Notes: generated by a model not told the origin, from the sequence alone. Counted from the stretch's first letter, positions 13,688 to 26,874 are shown. The stretch: 64,000 bases of DNA from Monomorium pharaonis (GCF_013373865.1 NC_050474.1:7200061-7264060); one strand, 5' to 3'. Made by a program: numbers and translations.

Positions 13688-15734
13688 GGAAGAATAATTA
13701 ATAGTAATTTACGTCGTTACATTGTTAAAAGTGACAGTTATTTTATAAGAGATATGAAAATTTTTTTGAGGATAAAAATTAACTTTCCTAATTAATCTCA
13801 TACGCCGACGCTTTTGAGCCATTATGATTGCTAAGGGAAAGATTTCTCGACCTGCACGGAGGAATACCGTATGAGCTTCATTCATATTTCAACCAATCAT
13901 ACGGCAAGAACTCAAGAGCTCGCAGGGGTTATATTAGGCCAGAATATTTCAACTCCCGCGGACTGAAGCTCTCATCGATTTCTCTCTTCGTGAATACTTT
14001 ATCTAATCATACGATCGCTTTAATGGAACGGCGATTTACAGGCGGAACGCGTCTGAATATTTCAAAATAAAGAGACTTTCTCCGACATTCATATTAAAAT
14101 AGCGCATATTAAAATAGGGCTTTTTACTCATTCTCACGTCTTTGTCGCGCGTACATATCTGCAGATACAAAGCTGGTGTGAATCGATACTTCTCGATAAC
14201 GTGCATGCGAATTATTCCCCATCGGTTTAGCGCTCGGAAATAGACACTTTATATACGGCAGCATGTATCTGACGCGATAAATGCTAACGGGACGTCGAAC
14301 CACACGTGTTACTAATATTAACGTAAGTTCTAGATTAACTCAAACAGAAAGAGACGGGCCTTATCGCTGCCTTCAGCTAAAAGCGAATTAATCAGCAATT
14401 CGAACTGCTCACTCCTCTCTAATTAGTATAATACAAATTGAACATGTAGGTATTTTTATCAGAGCTAATCGCGCAAGCCGAAAAGACTTCTTTTATCTAA
14501 GGATTCAAACTAGATAAGGTAACTGTCTCTAAATACCGCTTTAATCATACTCAATGGCAGTTAATATGTTTATTTTGTAGCGTTTTAAATATATGATGAA
14601 CATTCTTTTACATCATAACGCAAGTAAAAACTTTAATGTACAAAATAAAAATAACAAGCTTGAAAACTAATTATTAAAATACAAAATGAAAGAATTAATC
14701 GTTAAAGTATTGAATTACTGCAAGTCCTACTAGTCAATGCCCCAAATACTGTTTTTTCGATTATTTCCACCCATTTACTTACATTGTATGTATAACAGCT
14801 TATATTATGTGACTTAATTTAATATTAAAATATGTAACGCTCTTTTGTATTTTATACTTTAAGACCCTTTCACTTTTACACTTTTTTCCCTCCCTTTTTT
14901 TTATTTTGTTAACATATTTCTGAAGAAGTCTGCGTAAATTAGAGGTCTTTATATACATTTATGATAGAATATTAATTTAAAAACAGACATTTCATAATAT
15001 TCATTACCGTGTATCATAGATATCGTAGATATTATATTACATCTTCGTATAAAAATTATTAAGACAGACGTACATACCGTATTTGAGGCGGAATTTTTAT
15101 CAAAGCAAAATTTCAAGAGCATCGCAAAAATTGCTTACTCTCCCGAAGTACCTTGCATGCGCAAGCAGAACGCAACGCAGCCGCTAATCGTATTGTACGA
15201 TTTCACGCCCTCGGCATGACGTGCCTGTACAATAGCGCAGGTTCCCGATAGGGCATTATTACGAATCTCACGATCGTACAGTATGTATCGTCGTGTGCGA
15301 TACGCTCATTACGTTTCATTTGTTCGACGCCATGAGCGCCATTTACGCATGGCAGGCATCATTAACCCTTTTAGCGCCAGATGAGTGAATCATCGATCGT
15401 ACGTGCCATACGTTATGCGCAGGAAAGCCCTTATCTGGCACGAGACCCAATTTGGACCCTCCCCCTCCCATTTTGGCGAAGTTTCCGGGACCTAAAGCGA
15501 CTGGTTGCAATTTCGTAACGAGCTAATATCACGTCAACATTTCCGAAAGATGTGCACCGCTGTGCCGTCGAACTTTGCTAGAACAAAGCAAAACTTCGGG
15601 GGCACGAACCACATTGAGACAAATTAACTGTAATCAAAACCGATTATCGCTGAGATCCGATCGATTGATCTCTACACGGGAAAATATTAATTCTCCCACG
15701 AAGAAGAGGGATTAGCCAATTTATTTTATTCTCC

Positions 15735-16345
15735 TAGTAACGATTATTTTAAATAATATTTTCTTGATATTGATCTTAAAATATACTAGTTGTGAATTTT
15801 AGAGAAACGTATCATTATAATTTAAAAAAAAAATTATACTCTTTCGCAGGATATTATAAAATTGTACTAAAGAAAAGACATAATAAGCAAATTGAATTTT
15901 TGTTTTACTTTAATACTTTTGATTGAAATGTATCAAGTATAATTACACTGGAACCCCGCGTTAGCGGACTGTTCGGGGCTTTGGTCCGCTAACGCGGGGT
16001 TATCTCCTATTGCTTGGTTTCACTCCCACTCCGTGAAATACGCGACTGCATTGCTCATTGCTATCCCCACACACGCTACTCATGTGGGCCGAGTGCATAT
16101 GGAGGGGATAGTTTCCGCTAACGCGGAGTACGCTAACGCGGGGTTCCAGTGTATTAGGATTTAGAGCATATTTTGAATAAATTTGATGCTTGTGATAAAT
16201 TTGCGGATATGTAAACTTACGAGATATTTCAAATAAGTAATATTTACTTAATGCAAATAATTTACATTTATGTATTTTCTGTGTGTTTACACAAAGTTTA
16301 TTGTAAGTCAGTACATTATTACTTAAGTGAATAATGAACGTATCT
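15735..16345 (+). repeat. AT-rich dispersed repeat, copy A (interrupted by a MITE)
   Basis: This stretch aligns with the reverse complement of 20380-20842 over most of its length. Examples are GATATTATAAAATTGTA, GAATTTTTGTTTTA, TTAGGATTTAGA, TAATATTTACTTAA and TTCTGTGTGT/TTCTGTGTAT. The copies are clearly diverged, with many substitutions and indels. The only long block missing from copy B is the 206-bp element at 15946-16151. No coding potential is seen. Confidence 0.65.
15946..16151. mobile_element. 206-bp TA-flanked MITE, pogo/Tigger-like
   Basis: The termini are CACTGGAACCCCGCGTTAGC and its perfect reverse complement at the right end. TA flanks both sides (15944-15945 and 16152-16153). 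The TIR motif occurs again inside each end, so the left 58 nt folds back on itself (GAACCCCGCGTTAGCGGAC with GTCCGCTAACGCGGGGTT). TA duplication and CACTGG-type ends point to the Tc1/mariner superfamily, pogo/Tigger branch (inference). The related repeat copy B carries the empty site. The very high end-to-end identity suggests a fairly young insertion. Confidence 0.8.
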
Positions 16346-17281
16346 CAAAACTGTTATCAAGAAAATATTCTCCATAAAGAAGCTTTACTTAACGGAAGAA
16401 AATTAAAATTTGAGTAATCGCTTTTTTTTTCAACACGAGAATTCGTGCGTGTCCGCTCGTACGTTTAATAATAACGAAGGATATAAAAATGGACATATTA
16501 ATCCTTCTCATTGACGATGAAACTTGTATGTAATTACTCCATTTTTCTGCCCTTAGAAAGTCGATTAAATTGATATAAGACCAAGTCGACGTCCATGCAT
16601 ATCGACGCACTCAGAATATACGAATATACGCCCGGGCACGTTCTCGAGAGGGAAATAAGCGACGGAACGCGTCTCGTTTCGCGTACCTCAGAGCCGGCTT
16701 CTGCGTCGCAACGCTACGCCTGCCAGGCGAGACGAGGTGAGGCGAGGCGAGGCGACGCGTCGCGTCGCGACGCCGTTTCAATGCCGATCTATATACCTAT
16801 ATGTGTGTATATATACCCGTCAGGTTCGCGCAGACAATCTCCGGCCCGGCGCGTTTTTCTTTTCTGAATACGCGAGCGATTTACCCTTATATCCTCGATG
16901 CCGTGCCGATTTAAGAGCTGCCGATACTACGGGCGCGCGAGAACGATAACCAGATGCGAGAGAAATTTCACAGGAGACGGATCGTAAATCCCCGATATCG
17001 TTCAGCTGAGAATCAATGTGCGTATGTATTATTTGTCAATTGGAGCTGCCTTTCCGCCGGGAGTGACGGTGTGAAAACGGCGCCGCTTCTGGCGTTCATA
17101 ACTTTCCTAAGCGTCCCTTAATTCGACGTAGGCGTCTCTTTTGTTCCAGTGAACAGTAAAATTGTACCGTAACTCTATTTTCGTCGCCTCTGTGTGCGCC
17201 TCGTGAAACAAAATAAGAGTGGATAAAAAATGGCCTATTCCATTTAACTATATCTCTTTTTCTTTCATCACAGGGATAGAA

Positions 17282-17428
17282 CCCTTATAAAAATGTAATA
17301 CTGGACAGTATTAAATTGGCCTGTAATTATTACTTTTTTTAGGATTAAAAGTACTAACGTGCTTTTAATACTTAAAATAAGGATTAAAGCAGTGTCCAAT
17401 TTAATTCTATATTACAATTTTATTAGGG
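17282..17428. mobile_element. 147-bp inverted-repeat element
   Basis: The left end CCCTTATAAAAATGTAATA and the reverse complement of the right end CCCTAATAAAATTGTAATA match over the first 19 nt with 2 differences, and a further ATTAAATTGG block is shared inward. The centre has a small hairpin, TTAAAAG/CTTTTAA. The target-site duplication is unclear (AA on both sides at most). Confidence 0.5.
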
Positions 17429-18176
17429 AATATTTTTTTCTTTTCGCAAAAAATTTTAATTTTTTAAGTTTAATTAATTATAATTTTGAAATTAATAGTA
17501 ATAGTAAACGAAAATGGATTAAATAAATATTTTGTAGTCTTTTTATATACAAAAATTTTCTATATCCATAGAAAATCTATTTTTTATTATTAAAATTAAA
17601 TATTCTATCTAAATATTCTATCATCCTTCTGCTACATAAACCTGACATCTATCTCAAAATGTTATTGCTCCAAAGCGGTGCATGCGTCGGCAACTTTCCT
17701 TCTGCTCTTTCGTTTAAAATCAATAAAAAATACTGAAATTTATATATCATATCACCCCCAAAAATTATGCATTTTATATTTTATTTAAATAAGAAATAAA
17801 ATTATAAATCTTTTATCCCAATAATAACTTAAAATTTAATACAAATTGATTATCCGAATCAACCCCCCTGTGAGTTTACCTACCCTTTACTAGATGGCAA
17901 CATCATGTTGTCTATATAGAATCAGGGAGAAGCTTGAAAATGAGCATGTGCAGATTTTAAATAAAACCATAGGCATATACATATAGAATAAACCGCTGAT
18001 GCAGTGGAAAGAAAATTAAACGCATAGATTGAGAAACAGATAAATTTGAATCACGTCTCGTTTTCAAGCAGGGATGTAGTACACCATAATAGAACTCTAG
18101 TCATAATAAAGTATACTTTTGTGAAAATTGTTTCTCTTTGTCGAATAATGTGAAATGTCATCATTATTTTGTCATT

Positions 18177-18208
<32 letters not shown>
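18177..18208. repeat. (TC)n microsatellite
   Basis: TC dinucleotide run with one TA interruption. Confidence 0.9.
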
Positions 18209-19263
18209 ACACTCTTTCTCTCTTTGCCTCAGCAATCCCATCATAAAGATAATATTTACATCCTAATGAAAAAAATTTCATCAAAACAAAATCGAATCGA
18301 CGTTGAATTAATATCTTTTGCATCGAAAAACATCAATTCATGTGAATTCAATATCTTTTCAATAATATTAACAATAATAATCTTGCTTTTTTCGCGTTTC
18401 GGGCACGCATTGCCTCTCGTTCGACGCGCCCGTCTTTCCCTTCCACTGCCATTAATGGTTGATTTCATACATATACATATATATATGTCAGTGAATAAAA
18501 CTCATCTACTAACGTCTCAATTCAATGCACACTGAATTACATTAATCATGTTTACGAATATATCAACAAGTAACGTGCTATGCTTACAATTTTGGATTCT
18601 GCCATAACGCTTTTAAGATAATTCTAAGTAGATGTGCGAACACATTCAAATACATCGAATCAAATCAAATCAGGTAAGATATGTTTCAATTTGAACTTAA
18701 ACCTCTATAATTCTAATCATATATGTAAATATATATTAACAATTTTATAAAATTACATTTAACATGACTTTATATTAAATAATCAATGTAATTTTTTTAC
18801 ATATACAGAAAAATCTTTTTTTATTATGTATACATTAAAATTCTACCTAATAATAATGTTGTTTAATTAAAATAATTAAATAAAAATTAAACAATTAAAA
18901 GAAATTTGTTAAAAAATTATTTAAAAATATTAAAAACTTGTAAACCTAATATAGAGAAGCGACTTTTAAAGAAAGAAGGAAGAATAAGTTTATTCATAAG
19001 TTGTGTTGAGAGACGAAATGGACTACACAAGATTCAACACTTCACATGTTAATGATTTATTAACTTAGTTTCACATACAATAGTATTATGCGTGAACGAT
19101 CAAACATTGTATAAACAAAATTTACAAAATAAAGTATAAGTCTTTACAGCTAAAAGCTACTAGTAGTAGTGGATCACATAGCTTTATACTTTTTCACGGG
19201 TCTAGCAAATATTGCTCGTCCCGAGACTATCCATTTTTTTACTTTATGTTCTCTATCTCTCAT

Positions 19264-19350
19264 GTATGTATATATATATATATATATGTATTTATATTTA
19301 TATTTATATATTTATATATATTCATATTTATATATTTATATTTATATATA
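19264..19350. repeat. (TA)n / TTTATA-rich low-complexity tract
   Basis: Alternating TA followed by irregular TATTTA units. Open frames across it are compositional artefacts. Confidence 0.85.
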
Positions 19351-19532
19351 AATATTATGCCAAGTGTTAAATAGGGTAGCCTTTAGCTAATTCGTCCTAG
19401 CATGGAATTCGGGTGCGGGATGGGGAAGGAAAAATCGGGATTGGGGGAGGGAAATTTCATCGTACATTGTATATTACATTCATTTAATTTAACGATCTCT
19501 CTCCCCCTCTCTCGTTCAATCCATTCATTCAT

Positions 19533-19553
19533 TTCTCTCTCTCTCTCTCTCTT
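19533..19553. repeat. (CT)n microsatellite
   Basis: Short CT dinucleotide run in a pyrimidine-rich region. Confidence 0.85.
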
Positions 19554-20379
19554 TCTCGTAAATATAAAATTATCATCTCTTATTGTGAAATACCACTGAT
19601 AATTGATATAATACGTATATAGCTATGTTATCTGCAGTAATATTTATATTATACATCAAAAGTGCATTCGGTCGTGTTTCTCATAAAATTGTAATGCGAT
19701 CACGATAAGTCATTTATTGTTATCAACAAAAAAAAAAAACTGTCCCATTTCATTTCTTCCTATTTGGTGTCGCTTGCAATCGCATTCGTTCGCTAAAAAG
19801 AACTTTTTGTTCGCTCTTTCGTTTTCATTACGATTCTTTCGCACATCTTTTCGTCATATACACTTTTTGCGCGCACATGCACACTATACATTCCATTACA
19901 GGGGACAAAAAATGACCCGCACGCACGCGTATTTTTTTTTTCGTTATATCTCTCTCAAAACACAACAAGCGAACGAAACCGCTCCGTAAATACTCTACTT
20001 TTTGATAAATAATAATAGAGCAATAAATATCTGCCGAAAATCTCGTGAATTTCACTCACGCTCCAATAACTATCGGTATATATAATTTTCCAAAAAGATT
20101 TGCCGCGCGCCCGCCTAATAGTCGTCCGTCCGATTAAACCGTCAACTATACTCCTCACGCTATACTGTAACTCCTCATTATTCCAACAAAATTATCTCGT
20201 CCAGTCGACGCAACGCCAACGCGTATGAATTTTCCGACAATGTAGGCCATTCATTGAATTTACGGTGTCGAGCTGACTGAGCCATCGAGGAAGAAGTTCA
20301 CCCGTAAAATCTATTAGACGCAAAAGAAAATATCATTCCCAATGCTAAGAAAAATAATTATTCAATTTTTTTAGTTATC

Positions 20380-20842
20380 TTCTTTTAAGTAACCATTGTC
20401 TTTAGACAAAGAATTTTTTTTATAATAGTCTTACAATATGTACAGTCATCATTTATACTTATTAAAACAAATTATATTTACTTAAAAATAAACTTTTTCA
20501 TACACAGAAAAATGTATATTTAAGTAAATATTACTCTCTTCCAATATTAAAAATTTATTTTAAATATTCCAAATATTTCACAAGTTCATATATTCACGAA
20601 TTAATCATAAATTCATTGTATCAAATTTACTCAAAATATATTCTAAATCCTAATAATTTAATATTTTAATCAAGAAAATGTTAAACTAAAACAAAAATTC
20701 TATTTGCTGATTTTTTGATACAATTTTATAATATTCTTAAAAAAAATAAATTTTTCTGAAATTTGTGATGAGTATATTTTAAGACAATTATCAAAAAAGA
20801 GCGAAAGAGAGAGAATATTTTTGTTAAAGATAATTGTTACTT
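20380..20842 (-). repeat. AT-rich dispersed repeat, copy B (empty site)
   Basis: Inverted relative to copy A. Read on the minus strand it passes through AAATTATTAGGATTTAG without interruption, where copy A has the 206-bp MITE between AATTA and TATTAGG. Start and end are approximate because the copies are diverged at the edges. Confidence 0.6.
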
Positions 20843-23292
20843 ATTAAAAATGAAACAGTAAATGAAATAATTTTTTCCTAGCAGAAGTAGAATTGATATT
20901 TTTTTGCGGGTGCCTTGGACCGAAGTGAAATTTCTTCGCGACCCGAAGAAATTGAATGGTAAGAATGAAAACAGCGCGTTAAAGACAGGACACAGTTGCA
21001 GAACATATATCGCGATTTAAGAACTATTTCCCCCTTTTTTTACTTTCATGTTGTATAAAAACGTGTGGCGTGTATTAAACGTACTCTACTTACGTCATAA
21101 CGACCCGTAAAGAATGTTCTTATAAAATAGCCCTATGTGTAAGTATTTCCTCTCACTTTCCGTTACGACGTGTCAAATAATTAGAAGCCACAATTTTCGC
21201 TGTTGATGGAGATGCATTGTTACGCACACGTCCGATAACATCGTTCGCTCGACGGCTCGAGTACCTAAATTTGAGATACCGTCCGCCGACATTTCGCATT
21301 TAGCATTAAACAATCATGCCTGTCGACCGTTTATCGCACGGCGTGATTATCAATAAGGCGTGTATATATATATTTATATATATATATGTATATCTATTTA
21401 CAATATCATGGAAAATATACAAAGGACATCGGCACTACAGTATATATTCTCGATTCTTTTTTAAAGACGTTTGATTCTTGCGTATATGTCACTGAGGTAA
21501 GTTTTTTTCACTGGTTTTTAAACTACGGCCATTCTCGCATTGCACGTCCGAGAGGACGAGGAGAAAGTGCTCTCGGCAAACTGGTTCACATCGATCCCAG
21601 AGGAGAAAGAACTAGCGAAGAAACCCGCGCACCGAATTGCGAGGACCGTTTCTACAAAAGTCACAACGCCACGAACTTTTAGACTTTAGACGGTACGGAC
21701 GTTACAGACGGTCGATTCGCAATCGACTTACTTTCGCGAATGTGCACTGGTTAGAAATCATCGTATAAAATCTGTTTTGCTGGGAAATTAAAAATTGTAC
21801 GTCGCAAGGGTCAACTAAATTACTACGTGGAGAAATTGGAAGTTCTCACAACTGCCGAATTTTGTAAGAATGGTCCTCGATTACGCAACCACGAGAGTCA
21901 CTCGACACGAAGGAAATCGGATTAAATTAGAAACGTCTTAACTTTAAACGGTCCCGTTGTGTATGCGTGTGAATGTACATGTATAAGCGTGTATGTGTAC
22001 AGCGACGCCAGCCATTCGCCGTGTTTTCTAAATTCTCCCTAAACGTCTTCTCTTTATTTCCGCATAATATTTTTCACCGAGAAACATGCAGATTTCGAAA
22101 AATTGTCATTCGCGGCCGGTGATATGTGTCTTTCGCCATTCATCAAATGAAACGTTGCGTTGCAACGCGCTTGGTCATGATGAAATGCTACGAACCGTGT
22201 CACGGAAGCGATTCTCCTCTGTCGAACATTTCTTTCTATCTTTTTTTTTTTTTTTTTTTTTTTTGGAAACTTAGCGAGTAATATGTGATATCGCGAGCTT
22301 TTGATTTACTTTGATATAATTGTCCTTAAGTAAAGGCGCGCACTGATGGGAAAACCGTTCGTAAAATTCGCTCTATATCGATATTTGTGGATGATGAAAG
22401 TGGCCCAAGTCACAATCACGTGGGAAAATTTAACCAATTGTGCTCCTTGTTTTTATAAATGGTCGCGTAGAACGTACCTTGAATCACAGAAAAGATGTAG
22501 CAAAGGTAAATATTCTATATTTAAGCTTCGTAAATATGTTGAAAAATATTTTCTCGTAGTCTTCCACCCCAAAGATCTTATGTATGCGTCACGCATACAA
22601 AGTAAAAAGATATGACTCGGGCAACTTCCTCCCGTTTCACGAAAAGACAGAAAACGTACAAGTAGACAAGATTTTGCTTGCGGAAAAACCCGTCTTCGTG
22701 AATGGTCTGTGGTTTCCCGCAAGATATACGGCGCGGTGACATCAAGCAGTTTTACCTTTTGATATAAGAGTAGCTCCGTTTTTAATCTCAGAAGCAAATA
22801 TTCGCTTACAGACTCGTCGCATACGCATTTCTGCGAACGATAATTTATTTATTCGTACGTAAACTAGTTACGTTGGCCTCCCTTAAAACTGAGTTATATT
22901 CGTTACTATGATGGTTTCTCATCGTCATAGTTGACATATTTACAGCCGTAATAATAACACTAAAAAAATCTGTACGCGGACCCGTATAGTTTATTAAGTA
23001 TTACGCAGTCGGTGCATTTGTAGTGAAATTTCTCAACACCGAATAGAAAATACATGCGAATAATTAATTGCGTTCTTCAAAGAAATTCAGATCGTTAGTC
23101 GCGGAAAACGTAAAATCGACAATTGCGCGATCCTTTTTTTGATACTTGCATCTTCTTTATTGTCTATCATATGTTTCCGAACGCGCCGAAGTCATCTCGA
23201 TGATGTGAAAGTTCGAGATCTTTAATGCACCTTCGAATTCGCTGTTCGCCGTAAGCGATCGTTCTTGAAATTATGATAACGTTCTTCACGCC

Positions 23293-23320
23293 TGTGTGTG
23301 TGTGTGTGTGTGTGTGTGTG
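23293..23320. repeat. (TG)n microsatellite
   Basis: Uninterrupted TG run of 14 units. Confidence 0.95.
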
Positions 23321-25053
23321 CTTTAAAAAAATACAATCGGTAAATTGATGTGGTGTCAAGTTAAAATAAAAATTCCAAGTTTCTTATACGGACGAAATGA
23401 ATATGAAGCTATTCTTTCCTTGAAATTCTAAACTAATAGCAAACTTTACCTACCCCTCTTATCCCGAAATTTTGTTTCAATTTATCTAATTAACACTACA
23501 CGATTTTACAAAACGATCTAGAAATTTCGAAATTTGTTGTATGTTCTGACAAAAAAAAAAACTTTTAAAACGTCATCAAAGAACAATCGCTCGTGTTGCT
23601 ACTTGTTAAGAGCGCCGAACTTTGCAGCGATTTTCCAATTCGCTTCGCTACCGTATAATCTAAAATGTGAATTGTTCAGTCGCGTGTCCCAGGTTTCCTC
23701 GTTCGAGGAACGTCGCTTAAGAAAATGATCGCGCACAGATCGAGGGACGCGTGTAAGTTTAAAATGGTTCAACGAGCCTGTAGCACGACGTCGTCACAGT
23801 AAAACAATGATCCATATACGGTATGTTTATAGCCTTCTAAAAAAATGCATTTGTATTCTCTACGGATAGTGTAATGAAGGTTCGTTCGCAAAAATATCTT
23901 TTTAAAACTATACACGTTTGCTTAACGCTCGCCCCGGAATATACGGCAGGCGGGTGCATATTTTCAGGAAACGTACATGCCTCCCAATCGCACGTGTAAA
24001 TTGTAAAAACCGCACGCGGTAATCGGGAGATCGTCTAATACGAATTATCGTAAAAAGTTTTTTGCGTAACGCTCAAACGCCACGTCTTTGTGTGTAGCCT
24101 CGTTAAAAAAAAAAATCTATAGACGAGCGTTCGTCGGACAAAATAAATCGTGTGACAAATCATTCGTCTGTATGATAAATGTGATCCCCTTCTTTACCAA
24201 TTCAAAAACACGCCTGTGGGAAACTATCGTCTTTCTAATTACTTCTTGCGATTATTACATACATGTGTGTTACAAATAATCTAAGAATGCATGCTGTAGG
24301 CCTGTTTCTGGTGGATCGGCCGTAGTATTTTTCCTAATACGTCGCTACTGAACATTTGCGATTTTACACGCCCGGCGGTTCTCTTTCTCCAAATTGGATT
24401 GTTACAAACGGAATACGCTGGAGATGTTGCGGCAGATGCTACGGTTGCTTAGGCTTTGCATCGGTAAATTTACGGAAAACGCCTGCCGGTATCGTAATAC
24501 AATTCGCGTTTAACATTTTTTTCTCCGTGGCCGTCGCTTCTGCATCCAGGAAATTGAGAGGAGTTCCTTCCTTCAATTTAACAAAATCATAGACGAGCCT
24601 TTTGATTATTATCAGAGACGCCCCGCTACCGGAAGCGTCCCGAAGCGTATCAAGCTACAAGAAAATTTAGTACAACACGTAGAGGGTAAAATTGTACAAT
24701 ATTTTTGCCCGAGGATAAAATCCTCGTGATGGTTGCAGGGAATCCCGACTATTCGGATGCAGCAGATCACAGCGATCACCGAGACTTACGTATGTGTTTA
24801 AAGCGTTTCCTAAAACGCGACGCCTTTACATCTTTCGTGCCGCAATTAACGTAGCATCGTAGCATCGTGTATTTCTGCACCAATACATTCGACTTCGCTC
24901 GCCACGTTACAGATCTGTTACGCAATAGAATCCACGTGACCCAGCTGCACATGCGATCGCGACTGTGATTTAATAATTACCGACTGAAGTAAAAGCGAAA
25001 GTGTATCGGTGAATTTATGGGACGTGTAATTCATGTAGATTTGTTATTAATAA

Positions 25054-25059
25054 TTTATT
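25054..25059 (-). terminator. polyadenylation signal of the PWWP isoform
   Basis: The minus strand reads AATAAA about 125 nt after the stop codon of exon G, in AT-rich sequence. It is the nearest canonical signal. A longer 3' UTR using later signals cannot be excluded. Confidence 0.55.
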
Positions 25060-25184
25060 AAACTGAAAGAGCTGGCTAATTACAATTGTTTTTCTGCGCG
25101 AAGATCGTTTTGATACTTTGCGATTTACGACAGGCGAGTGCCGTCGATTGCGGTTGCTCGCCGAACAACCGTGATCGACATAAA

Positions 25185-25425
25185 TCACCGACATTGTTTT
25201 TGTTCGGCTTTGGCATGGTCCGCGGCGGCCACGGCCCTCTTCGACGATCTCTTGGCCTCTGATCTGCTGGGGCCATTGATACCCTTTGAGCTGGTCGCTG
25301 GCAGCGCTGTCACCTTGGGCGACTTTTTCATATCTTTCTGGTCGCTGGAGGCTTCCGTCATCTTGTCCAGTTCCGCCATCGCCTCTTGTATCGCGTTTTC
25401 CAATTGCATATTCAATTTACGACTT
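25185..25425 (-). CDS. sba: MBD5/6-like exon G: conserved C-terminal helix and stop
   Basis: 241-nt terminal coding exon. The acceptor TTTTTCTAG|AAGTCG completes the Lys codon left by exon F, giving KKFRKSRKLNMQLENAIQEA then MAELDKMTEASSDQKDMKKS. The SRKLN.QLE.AI.EAM.ELDKM segment matches my memory of the vertebrate MBD5 C-terminus and is the strongest single pointer to this family together with the PWWP. The last 50 or so residues are Lys/Ser/Ala-rich (PSRSEAKRSSKRAVAAADHA) and end KAEQKQCR. The stop is TGA at 25187-25185. No alternative downstream coding exon was seen. Confidence 0.9.
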
Positions 25426-26570
25426 CTAGAAAAATAGGGGAGGAACGAGAAAATCGTATAGTTAGTACAAATGATCAATTACCAGCGTCCGATTTACCGC
25501 GTACGATTCGATCCCGATCAGAACAAGAAAAATTCGTTTCATTCATTCTAGAAAGCCAAATAAATCGCGACTAATGAGTTCTGTTAAACATTAATAAATC
25601 AGTTGTCAGATAATAAATAGCTCGACACCAATTGAAGTTTTTTTTTTTTTTTCTCCAAAAACCGCGTAAATCAATTGCGTACAGAAAAATATATGTATAC
25701 TTTTTTCTTTAAGACGAATTTTAGTTGATTCGACGTATTTTTAATACTTATATCTGCACGATCACGTATCGTCGCGTGTTATAAAGTCAAAGCTACATTT
25801 AATAATACATAGATCTAAAGAAAGGGGAATGAGAAGAAAGATGGCTGAGATTGTAGTAAAACCACTTAACATAGTAATGTCCAGCACATAAAAGTATTAA
25901 TATCCTTTGGCAAGTTAACAGGGAGAATATTGAACCGCGGTTATGCAACAAGCTATGCGGGATAGATTTAATTGGCTGTTGGTTTGCTAATAAATGCTAT
26001 ACGATCACCAATAGAAACTCTTTGAAAAAAGAGATTTATTGCCATTAGGAATAAACTTATTATTGACTTTACATTAAGTGAAATGCATTCATGGACTTGT
26101 ATGTCACTTTCACCGCATAATGCGATAAAAAGTCTTGTATTAAATTCACGAAGATATACATATATCTCGTATAGCACTTATATATCACTCTTTATTTATT
26201 TCATTTTAAAAAAATATATAATCGTATTTAATTAAACGTAAACTAATATTCATATAACATCACGTGCATCTTACGCAGTACCCAGAAAAAAAGCGACATT
26301 GTGCAATTCACTTAATAACATTTAATAACGCTAAATAAAAGAATAAGTTAACGTGCCTGTGTCACAGTTTTAGGATCAAATGCCGGACGTAGAAGAGAAA
26401 AAAATAGTTTTTTTTTTTTTTTTTATAATGATACTCAAGCATCTCCCGTTCTATTTCCCCCTAGATACATTTTGGCATTAATACGCGATCTATCTATTAA
26501 GGCAACGAGACGTCTCTCTAAGAGGCTCTCATCTTTCGATAGTTCATCCCTGTCGGGGTGGCTGACTCAC

Positions 26571-26874
26571 TTCCGAAACTTTTTACGGGCGCGATGATGC
26601 GCCTCGAGGCCTTCGGAGAGAGACTTGAGAGCCTTGACATCAACTTGGGTGCGACCGCCCCCGCCCCCGTACCACCGAACCCAAACCGTCATAGTACCCG
26701 GGGGGCCCAAAGACTCGACTTTCCCCGGCCAGGCCGGACTTCCTCTTGCTGCGCCCCACACTAGATCACCGACCATCAGTTTCCATTGGTTTCCGTCGTC
26801 TACGTCCTTTGTCTCCGCTACTGAAGGTTCCAAAGAAGGCACGGTGTATTTTTCAGATTTCTTTATGTTCTCAG
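26571..26874 (-). CDS. sba: MBD5/6-like exon F: PWWP domain
   Basis: 304-nt exon, phase 1 in and phase 2 out. The acceptor, preceded by a long T tract, is GGAAATTAG|CTGAGAAC, and the donor is CGGAA|GTGAGT. It encodes ENIKKSEKYTVPSLEPSVAE, then WKLMVGDLVWGAARGSPAWP, then GKVESLGPPGTMTVWVRWYG, a five-glycine stretch, and VDVKALKSLSEGLEAHHRA and RKKFR. GDLVWG...SPAWPGKV is the PWWP signature with the second position changed (P-A-W-P). The aromatic positions of the domain (VW, AWP, VRWYG) are present. PWWP domains bind methylated histone tails and DNA. MBD5 carries one near its C-terminus, as here. The residue span is about 1905-1970 of the part of the PWWP isoform encoded in this window. Confidence 0.92.

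Larger units (their letters stand above)
1..25053. other. Flank 3' of the gene, no convincing protein gene
   Basis: Mostly AT-rich sequence broken by GC-rich patches (about 3.4-4.9 kb, 9.6-10.1 kb, 11.9-12.2 kb, 16.6-17.1 kb). Open frames here are short, lack recognisable domains and often overlap on opposite strands. Contents that can be supported are inverted-repeat elements, one repeat pair with small open frames, one AT-rich repeat pair and microsatellites, all listed separately. Confidence 0.55.

Noticed and set aside
16735..16775. GAGGC/GTCGC tandem-like GC-rich block as a minisatellite
   Set aside because: Only a few irregular units. Too short to call.
21386..21682. 98-codon plus-strand frame
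   Set aside because: Starts in a TA-rich tract, has no recognisable domain and no splice or promoter context.
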